A stretch of DNA of 64,000 nt from Streptomyces umbrinus (GTDB lineage Bacteria; Actinomycetota; Actinomycetes; Streptomycetales; Streptomycetaceae), in assembly GCF_030817415.1 (NCBI RefSeq), contig NZ_JAUSZI010000002.1, forward strand, positions 1,550,001-1,614,000, read 5' to 3'. The stretch's first letter is position 1. Every line of letters starts with the position of its first letter. A program made the position numbers and the translations under genes. The notes beneath the pieces were generated by a model. That model was not told where the DNA came from, did not search any database, and was given only the letters and a program-made list of their open reading frames with translations. This document shows, one piece after another, positions 33,850 through 42,403 of this stretch.

Positions 33850-35097
33850 ATGCGAGATGTACGTGAGGCGTGGGCCGCGGGCAGTGCCCGGGTCGCGAAG
33901 TGGCGCCAGGAGCCGGTGATCGTCCAGACGGTCCGCTCTGCGGCGGCCGCGACGATCGCGTACGTGGTCGCGCTGCGGTTCAGTCCCGAGGCCGCCCCTC
34001 TCACCGCTCCCCTGACCGCGCTCCTCGTCGTCCAGGTCACGCTCTACGCCACCCTCACGACCGGCATACGCCGCGTCAACTCCGTGGTGGCGGGCGTCCT
34101 CGTCGCCATCGTCTTCAGCGCGCTCGTGGGGCTGACCTGGTGGAGTCTGGGGCTGCTCATCCTCGCCTCGCTGGCCGTCGGGCACCTGGTGCGGGTCAGC
34201 GAGTTCGTGCCCGAGGTGGCGATCAGCGCCATGCTGGTCCTCGGCGTCACCCGGGTCGGCGACACGGCCTGGGCGCGGATCCTGGAGACGCTGATCGGCG
34301 CTCTGGTGGGGTTCGGCTGCAATCTGCTGTTCGCTCCCCCGGTGTGGGTCGGCGCGGCCGGCGAGTCCATCGAGGATCTGGCGCGCCGGATGCGGCAGTT
34401 GCTGCTGCGCGTCGGCGAGGAGGCCGCCGGCCGCACACCGGTGGCGGTCGCGGCGGCGCGGCTCCACGAGGCACGGGAACTCGACCACGACATCGTCGAG
34501 GTGGACGCGGCCCTCAAACAGGCCGAGGACAGCCTGCGGCTCAATCCGCGTGTACGGGAGGGACTGCTGCACCGGGTCGTGCTGCGCACCGGCCTCGACA
34601 CGCTGGAGATCTGCACGGTGGTGCTGCGGGTCCTCGCGCGCACCCTCACGGACCTCGCCAAGGAGCGTGCGCCGGAGCCGTTGTTCGAGGCGGAGATCGG
34701 GGCGACCCTGGAGCAGTTGCTCGCCGAGGTGGGTGACGCCGTGGTCAGTTTCGCCGTCCTCGTCACCACCGATGTCAGTCACAGCGCGGAGTCTGCGGAG
34801 TCCCGGCTCGCCTCCGAGCTCGTCGCCGCGACCGCCACCCGCGACAAGCTGGGCCAGCTCCTCCTGGAGGAGGTCCAGCGGGACGCCCGGCAGTGGCAGT
34901 TGCACGGGGCCGTCCTCACCGAGGTCACCCGGATACTCGACGAACTCGACATGGAGCACCGCTCGCGCCGGCTCCTGGAGGAGCTGGACCGCTGTACGCG
35001 GGAACAGCGCGAGCGCATGCCCCGCCTGGACCGCCTCCGCCGACGGCTGCGCTCCGCACGGCGGAACCGTACCGCCCCCTCACGTCGTACTACGTGA
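33850..35097 (+). CDS. FUSC-family inner membrane protein (aromatic acid exporter-like)
   Basis: 415 residues from ATG 33850. Six hydrophobic segments lie within about residues 28-175 (SAAAATIAYVVALRF, PLTALLVVQVTLYATL, GVLVAIVFSALVGLTWW and on), in the FUSC/YccS arrangement with the TxGxRR-like TTGIRRVNSVVAG loop. The C-terminal 240 residues are a long helical cytoplasmic domain (RRMRQLLLRVGEEAAG, EICTVVLRVLARTL). Homologues export aromatic acids or have no known substrate. About 95 bp separates it from the next gene. Confidence 0.85.
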   Translation: MRDVREAWAAGSARVAKWRQEPVIVQTVRSAAAATIAYVVALRFSPEAAPLTAPLTALLVVQVTLYATLTTGIRRVNSVVAGVLVAIVFSALVGLTWWSLGLLILASLAVGHLVRVSEFVPEVAISAMLVLGVTRVGDTAWARILETLIGALVGFGCNLLFAPPVWVGAAGESIEDLARRMRQLLLRVGEEAAGRTPVAVAAARLHEARELDHDIVEVDAALKQAEDSLRLNPRVREGLLHRVVLRTGLDTLEICTVVLRVLARTLTDLAKERAPEPLFEAEIGATLEQLLAEVGDAVVSFAVLVTTDVSHSAESAESRLASELVAATATRDKLGQLLLEEVQRDARQWQLHGAVLTEVTRILDELDMEHRSRRLLEELDRCTREQRERMPRLDRLRRRLRSARRNRTAPSRRTT

Positions 35098-35193
35098 CGT
35101 GCTGCGCGCCGCACGACGTCCCTCCCGACGAGGGACGTACGAGCACGGTGATCGCAGAACGACATGTCCACATGACGACAAAGGGAGTTACGG

Positions 35194-36264
35194 ATGGCCG
35201 ACGGCACCGTGCGGATCGACGGGAACTCACTGCGACTGGCGGGCGGTGTGCAGGTCCGGTTCATCCGTACCCTGCGTCTGCCCGAGACGGGCACGCACCC
35301 CTTGCCCCCGGGGCTCGGCGAGTTCCCGCTGCGGCGCGTGGAGGACTACCCGGAGACGGTGCCCGCCGAGTGGCTGGCGCGCGGCGGGGTGATGCTGCCG
35401 GTCTATCTGCGCGAGGCGATGTGGCTGAGCTTCGGCGGTACGTCGGAACCGGCCGCTCTCCAGGTGGGCGTCGGGAAGGTGTGCGCGGTCTCCGGCAAGC
35501 CGTGGAGCCCCCGGCCGGCGCGGAATCCGCAGAACTACGTGGTCCTGCCCCGCCAGCCGTGGCTCGACGGCATCAACTCCGGGAAGGGCACGGTCCGTCA
35601 GTTCGTGGCGGTCCCGCTCGGTCTCGGTGCCACGGTCGAGGGCCAGGTCACCGGCGAGGAGGTGTGGGGCGGCGTACAGCTGCAGTCGTTCCCGCTGAAC
35701 GACACCGCCCTGCACGCCTGGCGTGAGGAGCAGCGCCGGCTGGCGGAGGCGGCGGAGCAGCGCCGCAGGAGCGCCGAGGCGGCCGGCTACGGCGCGGCGA
35801 TGCCCATGGCGCCCGGTTCCGCGCCCCAGTGGGGCGCTCCCGCTCCGGCTCCGGCGGCGGCGGGCAGTGCGCCGCGGGCCGCGGCGGCGATGGGTCTCGG
35901 CGTCGGCGGTTCGATGCGCCAGGAGGTCTACAAGGACGATCGTCCGCTGTCGGACTGGGCGACCACGGCGGCCGGCCGTGTCTTCGTCCACCTCGTGACG
36001 CCGCCCGAGTGGCGCCGCATCACGGGCGAGGCGCCCCCGCCGTCGCCCGTCGACCGCGCGGCCTACACCAGGGCCGGACTGCCCTGGTTCGACTACTACG
36101 ACCAGGACGCCGCGGACCTCGATCCCACGGACGCGCTCGGCGAGGTCAAGCCGGTCGGCGACTGGCTCGGCGACGACCACACGCCGTGGCAGCCGCCGTC
36201 GCCCCAGCAGGTCAAGCCGCTGGGAGACGCGCCGGGCAAGCCCGTCGTGGACGGCGAGTGGTGA
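35194..36264 (+). CDS. Conserved hypothetical protein with proline/alanine linker
   Basis: 356 residues from ATG 35194, with AAGGGAG upstream. Residues about 1-170 form one domain (VQVRFIRTLRLPETG, VMLPVYLREAMWLSFGG, SGKGTVRQFVAVPLG). A helical, Ala/Gly/Pro-rich linker at about 180-240 leads to a second region (MRQEVYKDDRPLSDW, GRVFVHLVTPPEWRRITGE, LPWFDYYDQDAADLDP). No signal peptide or membrane helix. The layout is known from other Streptomyces proteins without assigned function. Possibly co-transcribed with the FUSC gene. Confidence 0.75.
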   Translation: MADGTVRIDGNSLRLAGGVQVRFIRTLRLPETGTHPLPPGLGEFPLRRVEDYPETVPAEWLARGGVMLPVYLREAMWLSFGGTSEPAALQVGVGKVCAVSGKPWSPRPARNPQNYVVLPRQPWLDGINSGKGTVRQFVAVPLGLGATVEGQVTGEEVWGGVQLQSFPLNDTALHAWREEQRRLAEAAEQRRRSAEAAGYGAAMPMAPGSAPQWGAPAPAPAAAGSAPRAAAAMGLGVGGSMRQEVYKDDRPLSDWATTAAGRVFVHLVTPPEWRRITGEAPPPSPVDRAAYTRAGLPWFDYYDQDAADLDPTDALGEVKPVGDWLGDDHTPWQPPSPQQVKPLGDAPGKPVVDGEW

Positions 36265-36297
36265 CAGCGGCTCCGGCCCGCGGCCGGAGTGTTCACC

Positions 36298-37023
36298 TCA
36301 CCCGTCGCCCTCCGTGCGCTGCCGCTGCAGCGCACGCGGGCAGCTCGCGCTGCTCGCCTGTGTGAGCAGGACGTGCATGCGCTCGGTGAGCTGTCCGACG
36401 TTGTCGGCGGGCCGGTGGAAGGGCAGCCGTACGTCGCCGTGGCCGCGCGCACGCTCGATGCGCAGCGTCAGTCCGTGCCGGTCGACGGCGAGCGGCTGTA
36501 CGCGCACGGCGCCGTGCAGGCTGTCCGGTTCGACGAGACGGGTCAGCCGCTCGACCGCGTCCGGGTGGGCGTCGGCGAGGTGCGTGAGGAGCTGCGCCTC
36601 CGCGAGGACCAGCGGGTCGGGTTCGGCGACGGCGAACTCGTCGAGGTCGACGACGACCGCCCCGCCGGGCTCGCGGAGCACGGCGCGCGTGGTGTGGAAC
36701 GCCAAGTGCCCTTCCTCGGGCGCGAACCAGCCGGCCATCCAGAGCCTGGCGCGGATCCGGTGCCGTACGGGGACGGGCGCCACGTCGGCGAACTCGAGGA
36801 CGGCGGACGGCTCTCCGCGCGGTGCGCAGATCGCGGCCGCGGCGAGCGTACTGTCGTCCGGCAGGTGCAGCAGCACCCGGCCGTCCTCAGCGACGGTGTG
36901 CACGCCGATGAACTCCTCCCGACCGCCCTCCGCGGTCACCGCGCAGGACCATGCCGCGGCGAGCACCGAGCGGGCACGCTGTGCCGTGGCCGGCGCGGCC
37001 GTCCAGCTGTGACGGTCACCCAT
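36298..37023 (-). CDS. DUF2470 domain protein under iron control
   Basis: 241 residues from ATG 37023. The C-terminal part (AEAQLLTHLADAHPDAVERL, then GLTLRIERARG, DVRLPFHRPADN) matches the DUF2470 domain that is also the C-terminal domain of HugZ-type haem-degrading proteins. The N-terminal half resembles the split-barrel fold of pyridoxamine-phosphate-oxidase/haem oxygenase-like proteins (VLLHLPDDSTLAAA, RIRARLWMAGWF). A 19-bp iron box lies 13 bp upstream, so expression should rise under iron limitation. A role in haem iron use is inference. Confidence 0.85.
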   Translation of the reverse strand: MGDRHSWTAAPATAQRARSVLAAAWSCAVTAEGGREEFIGVHTVAEDGRVLLHLPDDSTLAAAAICAPRGEPSAVLEFADVAPVPVRHRIRARLWMAGWFAPEEGHLAFHTTRAVLREPGGAVVVDLDEFAVAEPDPLVLAEAQLLTHLADAHPDAVERLTRLVEPDSLHGAVRVQPLAVDRHGLTLRIERARGHGDVRLPFHRPADNVGQLTERMHVLLTQASSASCPRALQRQRTEGDG

Positions 37024-37035
37024 CCCAAACCTCCC

Positions 37036-37054
37036 TTAGGTAAGCCTTGCCTAA
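37036..37054 (-). promoter_or_regulatory. Iron box (DmdR1/IdeR-type operator)
   Basis: TTAGGTAAGCCTTGCCTAA, a 19-bp near-palindrome with one mismatch between arms, closely follows the actinobacterial consensus TTAGGTTAGGCTAACCTAA. It sits right upstream of the DUF2470 start at 37023. Confidence 0.85.
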
Positions 37055-37120
37055 CCTATCGAAGTTCGGGGTCTACGCCAACCACGCGGCACCGGTCGTC
37101 ACACCTTGGTGACGGGGAAT

Positions 37121-37729
37121 TCACGGAGCGATGGCACCCAACAGCGCCCGTGCGCACAGGTCGCGCACCTGATCCCGGGACAGGCCGGGCTCCTTGAGCC
37201 ACTCCAGACAGGCCGCCGCCATGAAGGCGAGCCAGCCCCGCACGGCGATCCGCAGCGCCGGCAGGTCCTCCTCGGTCCAGGCGGTCTCCGGGTCCGCCGC
37301 GAGCGCCTCCAGGATCTGCCGCTGCTGCGCGGCGAGCGTCTCGCGGTACACCCTGCGCACGGCCTGGTCCCCCGCCGCCTCGGCGCGATGGAAGGCACGG
37401 AAGCCGTGCGCGTGCGCCTGGACGTACTCCAGGAAGGTGTCGAGCCCGGCGTCGATCTGCTCACGCACCGGCACACCGGGCACGGCGGCGGTGACCCGCA
37501 GCATCCGCCTGCTCTCGCGCTCCACGACGGCAGCGAAGAAGTCCCGCTTGGTCGGGAAGTAGTGGTACAGCAACCCGCGTGAGACGCCCGCGAGTTCGGC
37601 GACCTGCTCGATCCAGACGTCCTCGTACGGGCTCTCCGAGAACAGCCGCGCCCCGACCGAGAGCAACTGCTCACGGCGCTCCTCGGTGCTCAGCCGACGG
37701 CGTGTGCGCTCCCCCTCGTTGGCGGCCAT
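37121..37729 (-). CDS. TetR-family regulator of the adjacent P450 gene
   Basis: 202 residues from ATG 37729. The N-terminal HTH is complete (RREQLLSVGARLFSE, then QVAELAGVSRGLLYHYFPTK), and the C-terminal helical domain is of the common ligand-binding kind (FRAFHRAEAAGDQAVRRVYR). It is divergent from the stand-alone CYP102-like P450 across 108 bp that contain TTGACGTCGGTTCAA, a TTGA/TCAA-ended candidate half site. In CYP102-type systems TetR repressors often answer to fatty acids; that it does so here is inference. Confidence 0.87.
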   Translation of the reverse strand: MAANEGERTRRRLSTEERREQLLSVGARLFSESPYEDVWIEQVAELAGVSRGLLYHYFPTKRDFFAAVVERESRRMLRVTAAVPGVPVREQIDAGLDTFLEYVQAHAHGFRAFHRAEAAGDQAVRRVYRETLAAQQRQILEALAADPETAWTEEDLPALRIAVRGWLAFMAAACLEWLKEPGLSRDQVRDLCARALLGAIAP

Positions 37730-37837
37730 GTCCGCACCTTACTTGACGTCGGTTCAACAGCGGGATCACACTGACAGTCGCTATTGAATCCGCGTACAAC
37801 AAGCCCAACCGGCGGTCGGCACAAGGGAGATGGCGTG

Positions 37838-39361
37838 ATGGCGGGGACGACGAGGAGCACGCTGCCGAAGGGGTTCCGCAGTGCCGAGCTGGGCTGGCCC
37901 GAGCTGCACCGCATCCCGCGCCCGCCGCACCGCGTGCCGTTGGTCGGTGACGTCGTCGGCGTCAACCTCCGCACCCCGTTGCAGGATTCGCTGCGCGTCG
38001 GGCGACAGCTCGGGCCGATCTTCCGGCGCAAGGGGTTCGGCAAGGAGATCGTCTTCGTGTGGGGCGCGAAGCTCTCGGGCGAGATGGCGGACGAGTCGCG
38101 GTTCGCCAAGCACGTGGGGCTGGGGGTCGCCAACCTGCGGCCGGTCGCCGGGGACGGCCTGTTCACCGCGTACAACCACGAGCCCAACTGGCAACTGGCG
38201 CACGACGTGCTGGCGCCCGGCTTCAGCCGCGACGCGATGGAGAGCTACCACGCGATGATGCTGGAGGTGACGGGCCGGCTGACGGACCGCTGGGACGGCG
38301 AGCGGGCGGCGGGACGGCCCGTCGACGTGCCCGGCGACATGACCAAGCTGACGCTGGAGACGATCGCCCGCACCGGCTTCGGCCACGACTTCGGTTCGTT
38401 CGAGCGCACCCGGCCGCACCCCTTCGTCACGGCCATGGTGGGCGCCCTGATGTACGCGCAGCGGCTCAACGTCGTCCCCGTGCCACTGGCCCCGGTCCTG
38501 ATGCGCTCCGCCACCCGCCGCAACGACGCCGACGTGGCGTACCTCAACCGCACGGTCGACGACGTGGTCGAGGCCCGCATCAACGGGCCTGCCGGGGATG
38601 GCGACCTGCTGGACCGGATGCTGGACACGGCCCACCCCGAGACGGGCGAGCGCCTCACTCCCGAGAACATCCGCCGCCAGGTCATCACCTTCCTGATCGC
38701 GGGCCACGAGACGACCTCCGGCGCGCTCTCCTTCGCGCTGCACTACCTCGCGCAGCACCCCGACATCGCCACCCGCGCCCGCGCGGAGGTCGACCGAGTC
38801 TGGGGCGACACACCCCAGCCCGCCTACGACCAGGTCGCCAGGCTCCGGTACGTACGGCGTGTGCTCGACGAGTCGCTGCGTCTGTGGCCGACGGCGCCGG
38901 CGTACGCCCGTGAGGCCAAGGAGGACACGGTCCTCGGCGGTGTCCATCCGATGCGCCGGGGCGCGTGGGCCCTGGTCCTGATCCCGCTGCTGCACCGCGA
39001 CCCCGAGGTCTGGGGCGCGGACGCGGAGAGGTTCGATCCCGACCGCTTCGAGCCGGGTGCCGTACGGGCCCGGCCCGCGCACACGTTCAAGCCGTTCGGG
39101 ACCGGTGCGCGGGCGTGCATCGGAAGGCAGTTCGCGCTGCACGAGGCGACGCTGGTGCTGGGGCTGCTGCTGCGCCGCTACGAGCTGCGGCCGGATCCGG
39201 CGTACCGGCTACGGGTGGCCGAGCGGCTCACGCTGATGCCGGAGGGGCTGACGCTGCACCTCGACCGCCGCTCCCCCGCGGCTCCCGCGCAGCCGGAGCT
39301 CCCGGCGGGGTCCGAGACCTCCTCGGCTTCACGGTGTCCAGTGACCGGGGCGGGTGACTGA
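37838..39361 (+). CDS. Stand-alone CYP102-like cytochrome P450
   Basis: 507 residues from ATG 37838, with AGGGAG upstream. Haem-domain marks: I-helix AGHETT (288-293), ESLR (345-348), FGTGARAC with haem Cys427. Sequence blocks such as RFAKHVG, GLFTAYNHEPNW and GRQFALHEAT are shared with the haem domain of the fusion at 27.7-30.9 kb, so the two are paralogues; this one has no reductase domain and ends after a short tail. It needs external redox partners, none of which is adjacent. Likely substrate: fatty acids. Its last 33 nt overlap the end of the convergent pentapeptide gene. Regulated by the divergent TetR gene. Confidence 0.93.
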   Translation: MAGTTRSTLPKGFRSAELGWPELHRIPRPPHRVPLVGDVVGVNLRTPLQDSLRVGRQLGPIFRRKGFGKEIVFVWGAKLSGEMADESRFAKHVGLGVANLRPVAGDGLFTAYNHEPNWQLAHDVLAPGFSRDAMESYHAMMLEVTGRLTDRWDGERAAGRPVDVPGDMTKLTLETIARTGFGHDFGSFERTRPHPFVTAMVGALMYAQRLNVVPVPLAPVLMRSATRRNDADVAYLNRTVDDVVEARINGPAGDGDLLDRMLDTAHPETGERLTPENIRRQVITFLIAGHETTSGALSFALHYLAQHPDIATRARAEVDRVWGDTPQPAYDQVARLRYVRRVLDESLRLWPTAPAYAREAKEDTVLGGVHPMRRGAWALVLIPLLHRDPEVWGADAERFDPDRFEPGAVRARPAHTFKPFGTGARACIGRQFALHEATLVLGLLLRRYELRPDPAYRLRVAERLTLMPEGLTLHLDRRSPAAPAQPELPAGSETSSASRCPVTGAGD

Positions 39362-40168
39362 CGCCGGAAGTCTGGTGCCGGGGCCGCCCTTCGCGGCGTT
39401 GACCTGCGGCTGGGTGAGGAACAGCGCGCCGGTCAGGTCGGCGTCCGTGAGATCGGTGTCGCGCAGGTCGGCGCCGATCAGGTCCGCACTCCGCAGATCG
39501 GCGCCCGCCAGGTCGGCGGCGATGAGGTACGCGCCGCGGAGGTTGGCGCCCCTCAGGTCGGCGCCCTTGAGCCGGGCGCCCATGAGGTCGGCGCCCCGGC
39601 GCTCCTTCTTCCTGCCCCGGCCGAGACCGGCACGCGCGAGCTCACTGGCGCGCAGCAGCAGGACGTTGACGTCCTGGCGCACCGACGACACGTCCAGCTC
39701 GGCAAGCTCTTCCGGGGCCCGGCGGGTGAGCGCCTCGGTCCGGTCGAGCTCGCGGCGCAGCTCGGGGTGGATCGGGCGGGCCGCGGGCAGCTCCAACGCC
39801 TCGGTGAGGTACCGGAGAAGCTCGTGGAGCTGACGTACGACCGGGAACACGTCGAACATCAGCCGGGCCCGCTCCCCGGAGCCCGAGCGCCAGTCCGCGC
39901 CTTCGAAGGTGACCTGCGAGACCTTCTGGCCCGCGCCGAAGCAGTCGTAGACCGTGCAGCCGTTGAAGCCGCGCTGCCGCAACTCCGTGTGGATGCCGCA
40001 GCGGTTGTCCGTCCGGAGGTTCCGGCAGGGGCTTCCGGCGGCCTTGTCGATCGCGAAGTCCGCCGAGGCCGTGAAGGGCAGCGCCACACAGCACAGCCCG
40101 AAGCACTGAGCGCAGTCCGCCTTCAGTTCGGTGGGGACGGGTGCTGCGGTGCCGGTTTCGTCTTGCAT
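39329..40168 (-). CDS. Cys-rich (YkgJ-like) domain fused to pentapeptide repeats
   Basis: 279 residues from ATG 40168. The N-terminal 70 residues hold eight or more Cys in the spacing CAQCFGLCC...PCRNL...RCGIH...GCTVYDC, similar to YkgJ-type zinc/iron-binding domains. A helical middle follows. The C-terminal 70 residues are A(D/N)LxG(A)-type pentapeptide repeats (LKGADLRGANLRGAYLIAAD and on), which form a right-handed quadrilateral helix that can mimic DNA. No signal peptide. Function unknown; such repeats occur in gyrase-protecting proteins, but nothing here shows that role. The gene end overlaps the P450 end. Confidence 0.85.
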   Translation of the reverse strand: MQDETGTAAPVPTELKADCAQCFGLCCVALPFTASADFAIDKAAGSPCRNLRTDNRCGIHTELRQRGFNGCTVYDCFGAGQKVSQVTFEGADWRSGSGERARLMFDVFPVVRQLHELLRYLTEALELPAARPIHPELRRELDRTEALTRRAPEELAELDVSSVRQDVNVLLLRASELARAGLGRGRKKERRGADLMGARLKGADLRGANLRGAYLIAADLAGADLRSADLIGADLRDTDLTDADLTGALFLTQPQVNAAKGGPGTRLPASVTRPGHWTP

Positions 40169-40385
40169 GTCCTCCACCCTACGCAGCGCGCGCCTCTGCC
40201 GATCACCGGCGTCCGGGAGGCCGTTCGCCCTCCCAGGCATCCACCTCCCTCCCGGACGTCCAACTCCCTTGCGGGCAACGAACTCACCGATGAGTTTTCG
40301 GCGCCTGAGGCGTCTCTAATACAGCTGAAAACAAACTCCGCTATCACGGAGGAAAGAGCTCCTTCACAGACCCCGGAGAGACGTC

Positions 40386-40583
40386 ATGTGCACCCACTGG
40401 CCCACGTGCCCCACCGCCGACAGCCCCGACCACCACGACGCGGTCATCGTGTCCGCCCATCCGGAACAGGGCTGGAACCTGCTGTGCAACGGCACCATCG
40501 TCTTCGACGACACCGGCGAACTCCTGCCGGACGGACGCATCGTGGGCCCGCTGCGCACGATGCGCGAGCCGGTGGCCGCCTGA
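40386..40583 (+). CDS. DUF5999 family small protein
   Basis: 65 residues from ATG 40386; GGAGGAAAGAG lies about 30 nt upstream and GGAGA is nearer. The sequence pattern CTHWPTCPTADSPDHHDA, then HPEQGWNLLCNGTIVFDDTG and ELLPDGR is the DUF5999 signature found throughout Streptomyces. Three Cys in the first 35 residues could bind a metal. Function unknown. It converges on the broken sigma factor gene, whose frameshifted reading frame would run into this gene. Confidence 0.85.
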   Translation: MCTHWPTCPTADSPDHHDAVIVSAHPEQGWNLLCNGTIVFDDTGELLPDGRIVGPLRTMREPVAA

Positions 40584-40596
40584 GCCCGAAAGGGCC

Positions 40597-41530
40597 TCAC
40601 GCCAGCACTCCTCCGAACTCCAGGCTCGCGAGCCGCTCCGGGTCCGACAGGATGTCCATGGCGACGATCCTCCCGTCCACGATCGTGAGCGCGGTGACCG
40701 ACATCGGCTGCCCGTCGGGCGCCGTGACGACCCCCACCGCGCCGTTGATGAGCGCGGGCCTGGCGTACTCGGCGAACTGCCGGAACAGCAGCGCCTGTTC
40801 GGCCACCGCCTTGGCACCGCGGACCAGCTTCGACACCGCCGCGCCGCCGACCAGGGCGCCGGAGTCGGCGCGCAGGACGACGTCCGGGTGGAGCACCGCG
40901 ACTGGGGGTCCCCCCAGCTCCTTCAGAGCCTGGGGGAGCCTGGAAGTCGCCGCCGCGCGAGGCGGCGAGGAACGCGTCGAGCACCGTCCGCTGCCTCGAC
41001 AGGTCGGGGTCGGGCACCGGGGCCGCCCCCTGCACCCGCCGCCTGGCGCGGCTGGCGAGCTGACGCGTGGCGGCCGGACTGCGGTCCACGATCGGCGCGA
41101 TGTCGTCGAACGGCACCGCGAACATGTCGTGCAGGACGAACGCAAGGCGCTCGGCGGGGTCGAGTGTCTCCAGGACGATGAGCAGAGCGATCCCGACCGA
41201 GTCCGCCCGCACCACCTCTTCCTCGGGGTCGAGCCGGTCGGTTCTGTCGATCCGGTCGAGCCGGTCGATCACCGGGTCCGGGACATGGGTGTCGAGGGAC
41301 TCCTCGCGCCGTGAGGTCCGCGAACGCAGCATGTCCAGGCAGATCCGGCCGACCACCGTCGTCAGCCAGGCCGCCAGACTGTTGACCTGCGAGGTGTCCG
41401 AGCGGCTGAGCCTGAGCCAGGTCTCCTGGACGGCGTCGTCGGCCTCGCTGAGCGAGCCGAGCATCCGGTAGGCCACGGACCGGAGCCGGCCGCGATGGGT
41501 CTCGAAGGCCAGGGCCAGATCTTCGCTCAT
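40597..41530 (-). pseudogene. SigJ-like ECF sigma factor gene interrupted by a palindromic insertion
   Basis: From ATG 41530 (GGAGACGGCC upstream; an alternative ATG 41563 overlaps the preceding stop as ATGA) 197 codons read as an ECF sigma factor: region 2 (FETHRGRLRSVAYRMLGSLS, DDAVQETWLRL) and region 4 (LDPAERLAFVLHDMFAVPFD, RSPAATRQLASRARRRV). After GGDFQ a 38-bp palindrome (40901-40938) shifts the frame. The SnoaL-like C-terminal domain continues in another frame (VAVLHPDVVLRADSG to EFGGVLA, stop at 40597). As read, translation yields an intact sigma core plus an unrelated tail of about 190 residues ending at 40364. In related sigma factors the C-terminal domain controls activity. Confidence 0.8.
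40901..40938 (-). repeat. Palindromic insertion element A, inside the sigma factor gene
   Basis: Read on the minus strand it runs CTCCCCCAGGCTCTGAAGGA and ends GGGGGGACCCCCAGT. Termini and internal stem match elements B and C in the ATPase gene at 60.3 kb. Its net length is not a multiple of three and it moves the frame by one. Confidence 0.8.
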
Positions 41531-41559
41531 GGCCGTCTCCGTCTGTCGCTCGCCCTCAC

Positions 41560-42294
41560 TCATCGGCTGAAGAGTTCGAAGGCGACCGCGGGCTTCCCGC
41601 CGAAGCGCTCGCCCGTGGTCTGCGCGTAGCCGGTGAGGAAGGAGCGTACGTACGTCTCGGGGTCCTCGTCCGTCAACACCTCGATGTAGGTGCGGTGTTC
41701 GAGCAGGGACAGGACCGCGCGCTCCATGCCGGGGGTCGCGTCCACGGCGTGCGTGGGGGTGCTGGAGCCCGCCACGGCGACCCAGCGCACTCCGTTCCAG
41801 GGTTCCAGGCCCAGCTCCGGGAAGATCCAGCGGTTGCCGGCGTCCCCGGCCGCGTCCAGGGTGGCGCGGCCCACCGCGACATGGTCGGGGGTGTTCCAGG
41901 CGACGCCACCCCAGGTGTCGCGGTGGTTGAGGGTGATGACCAACTCGGGTCGGTGCCTGCGGATCGCGGCCGCGATGTCCCGCCTCAGGGCGGTGCCGTA
42001 CTCGACGACGCCGTCCTTGTGGTCGAGGAACTCCACCTCGGTGACGCCCACGACGGCCGCGCTGGCCCGCTGCTCCTGCTCGCGCAGCGGGCCGCACTTG
42101 GATGGTTCCAGGGTGTCGATGCCGGCCTCGCCTCGCGTTGCGAGGACGTAGGTGACCTCGCGGCCGCCGTCCGTCCACGATGCGATCGCCGCGGAGCAGC
42201 CGTATTCCAGGTCGTCGGGGTGGGCGACGACGGCAAGTGCGCGCTTCCAGTCCTCGGGCATGGACTTGAGCTGGTTGTTCGTCGGCTCGGTCAT
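41560..42294 (-). CDS. PIG-L/LmbE-family deacetylase
   Basis: 244 residues from ATG 42294. The zinc and catalytic motif AHPDD is at residues 25-29, and a second conserved block, NHRDTWGGVAWNTPDHVAVG, supplies the HxxH-like ligand pair. Members remove acetyl from N-acetylglucosamine-containing molecules, such as mycothiol precursors or lincomycin-type conjugates; the substrate here is not evident. The stop overlaps an in-frame ATG of the downstream sigma factor gene by 4 nt, so the two were probably co-translated before the sigma gene was damaged. Confidence 0.88.
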   Translation of the reverse strand: MTEPTNNQLKSMPEDWKRALAVVAHPDDLEYGCSAAIASWTDGGREVTYVLATRGEAGIDTLEPSKCGPLREQEQRASAAVVGVTEVEFLDHKDGVVEYGTALRRDIAAAIRRHRPELVITLNHRDTWGGVAWNTPDHVAVGRATLDAAGDAGNRWIFPELGLEPWNGVRWVAVAGSSTPTHAVDATPGMERAVLSLLEHRTYIEVLTDEDPETYVRSFLTGYAQTTGERFGGKPAVAFELFSR

Positions 42295-42340
42295 GGTCGT
42301 AGGTTATGCGTTTAAGTGACCATGCCGTTGGAAGTCCGCG

Positions 42341-42381
42341 GGCCGCATGTGGCTGGGCGCGCAGTTCCCCGCGCCCCTAAA
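42341..42381 (-). repeat. Streptomyces intergenic palindromic repeat, copy 5
   Basis: Minus-strand orientation of the GGGGCGCGGGGAACTGCGC core. It fills the gap between the end of the alpha/beta hydrolase gene (42404) and the start of the PIG-L gene (42294). Confidence 0.75.
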
Positions 42382-42403
42382 GACACTCGCCCGCGCCCCC
42401 TCG

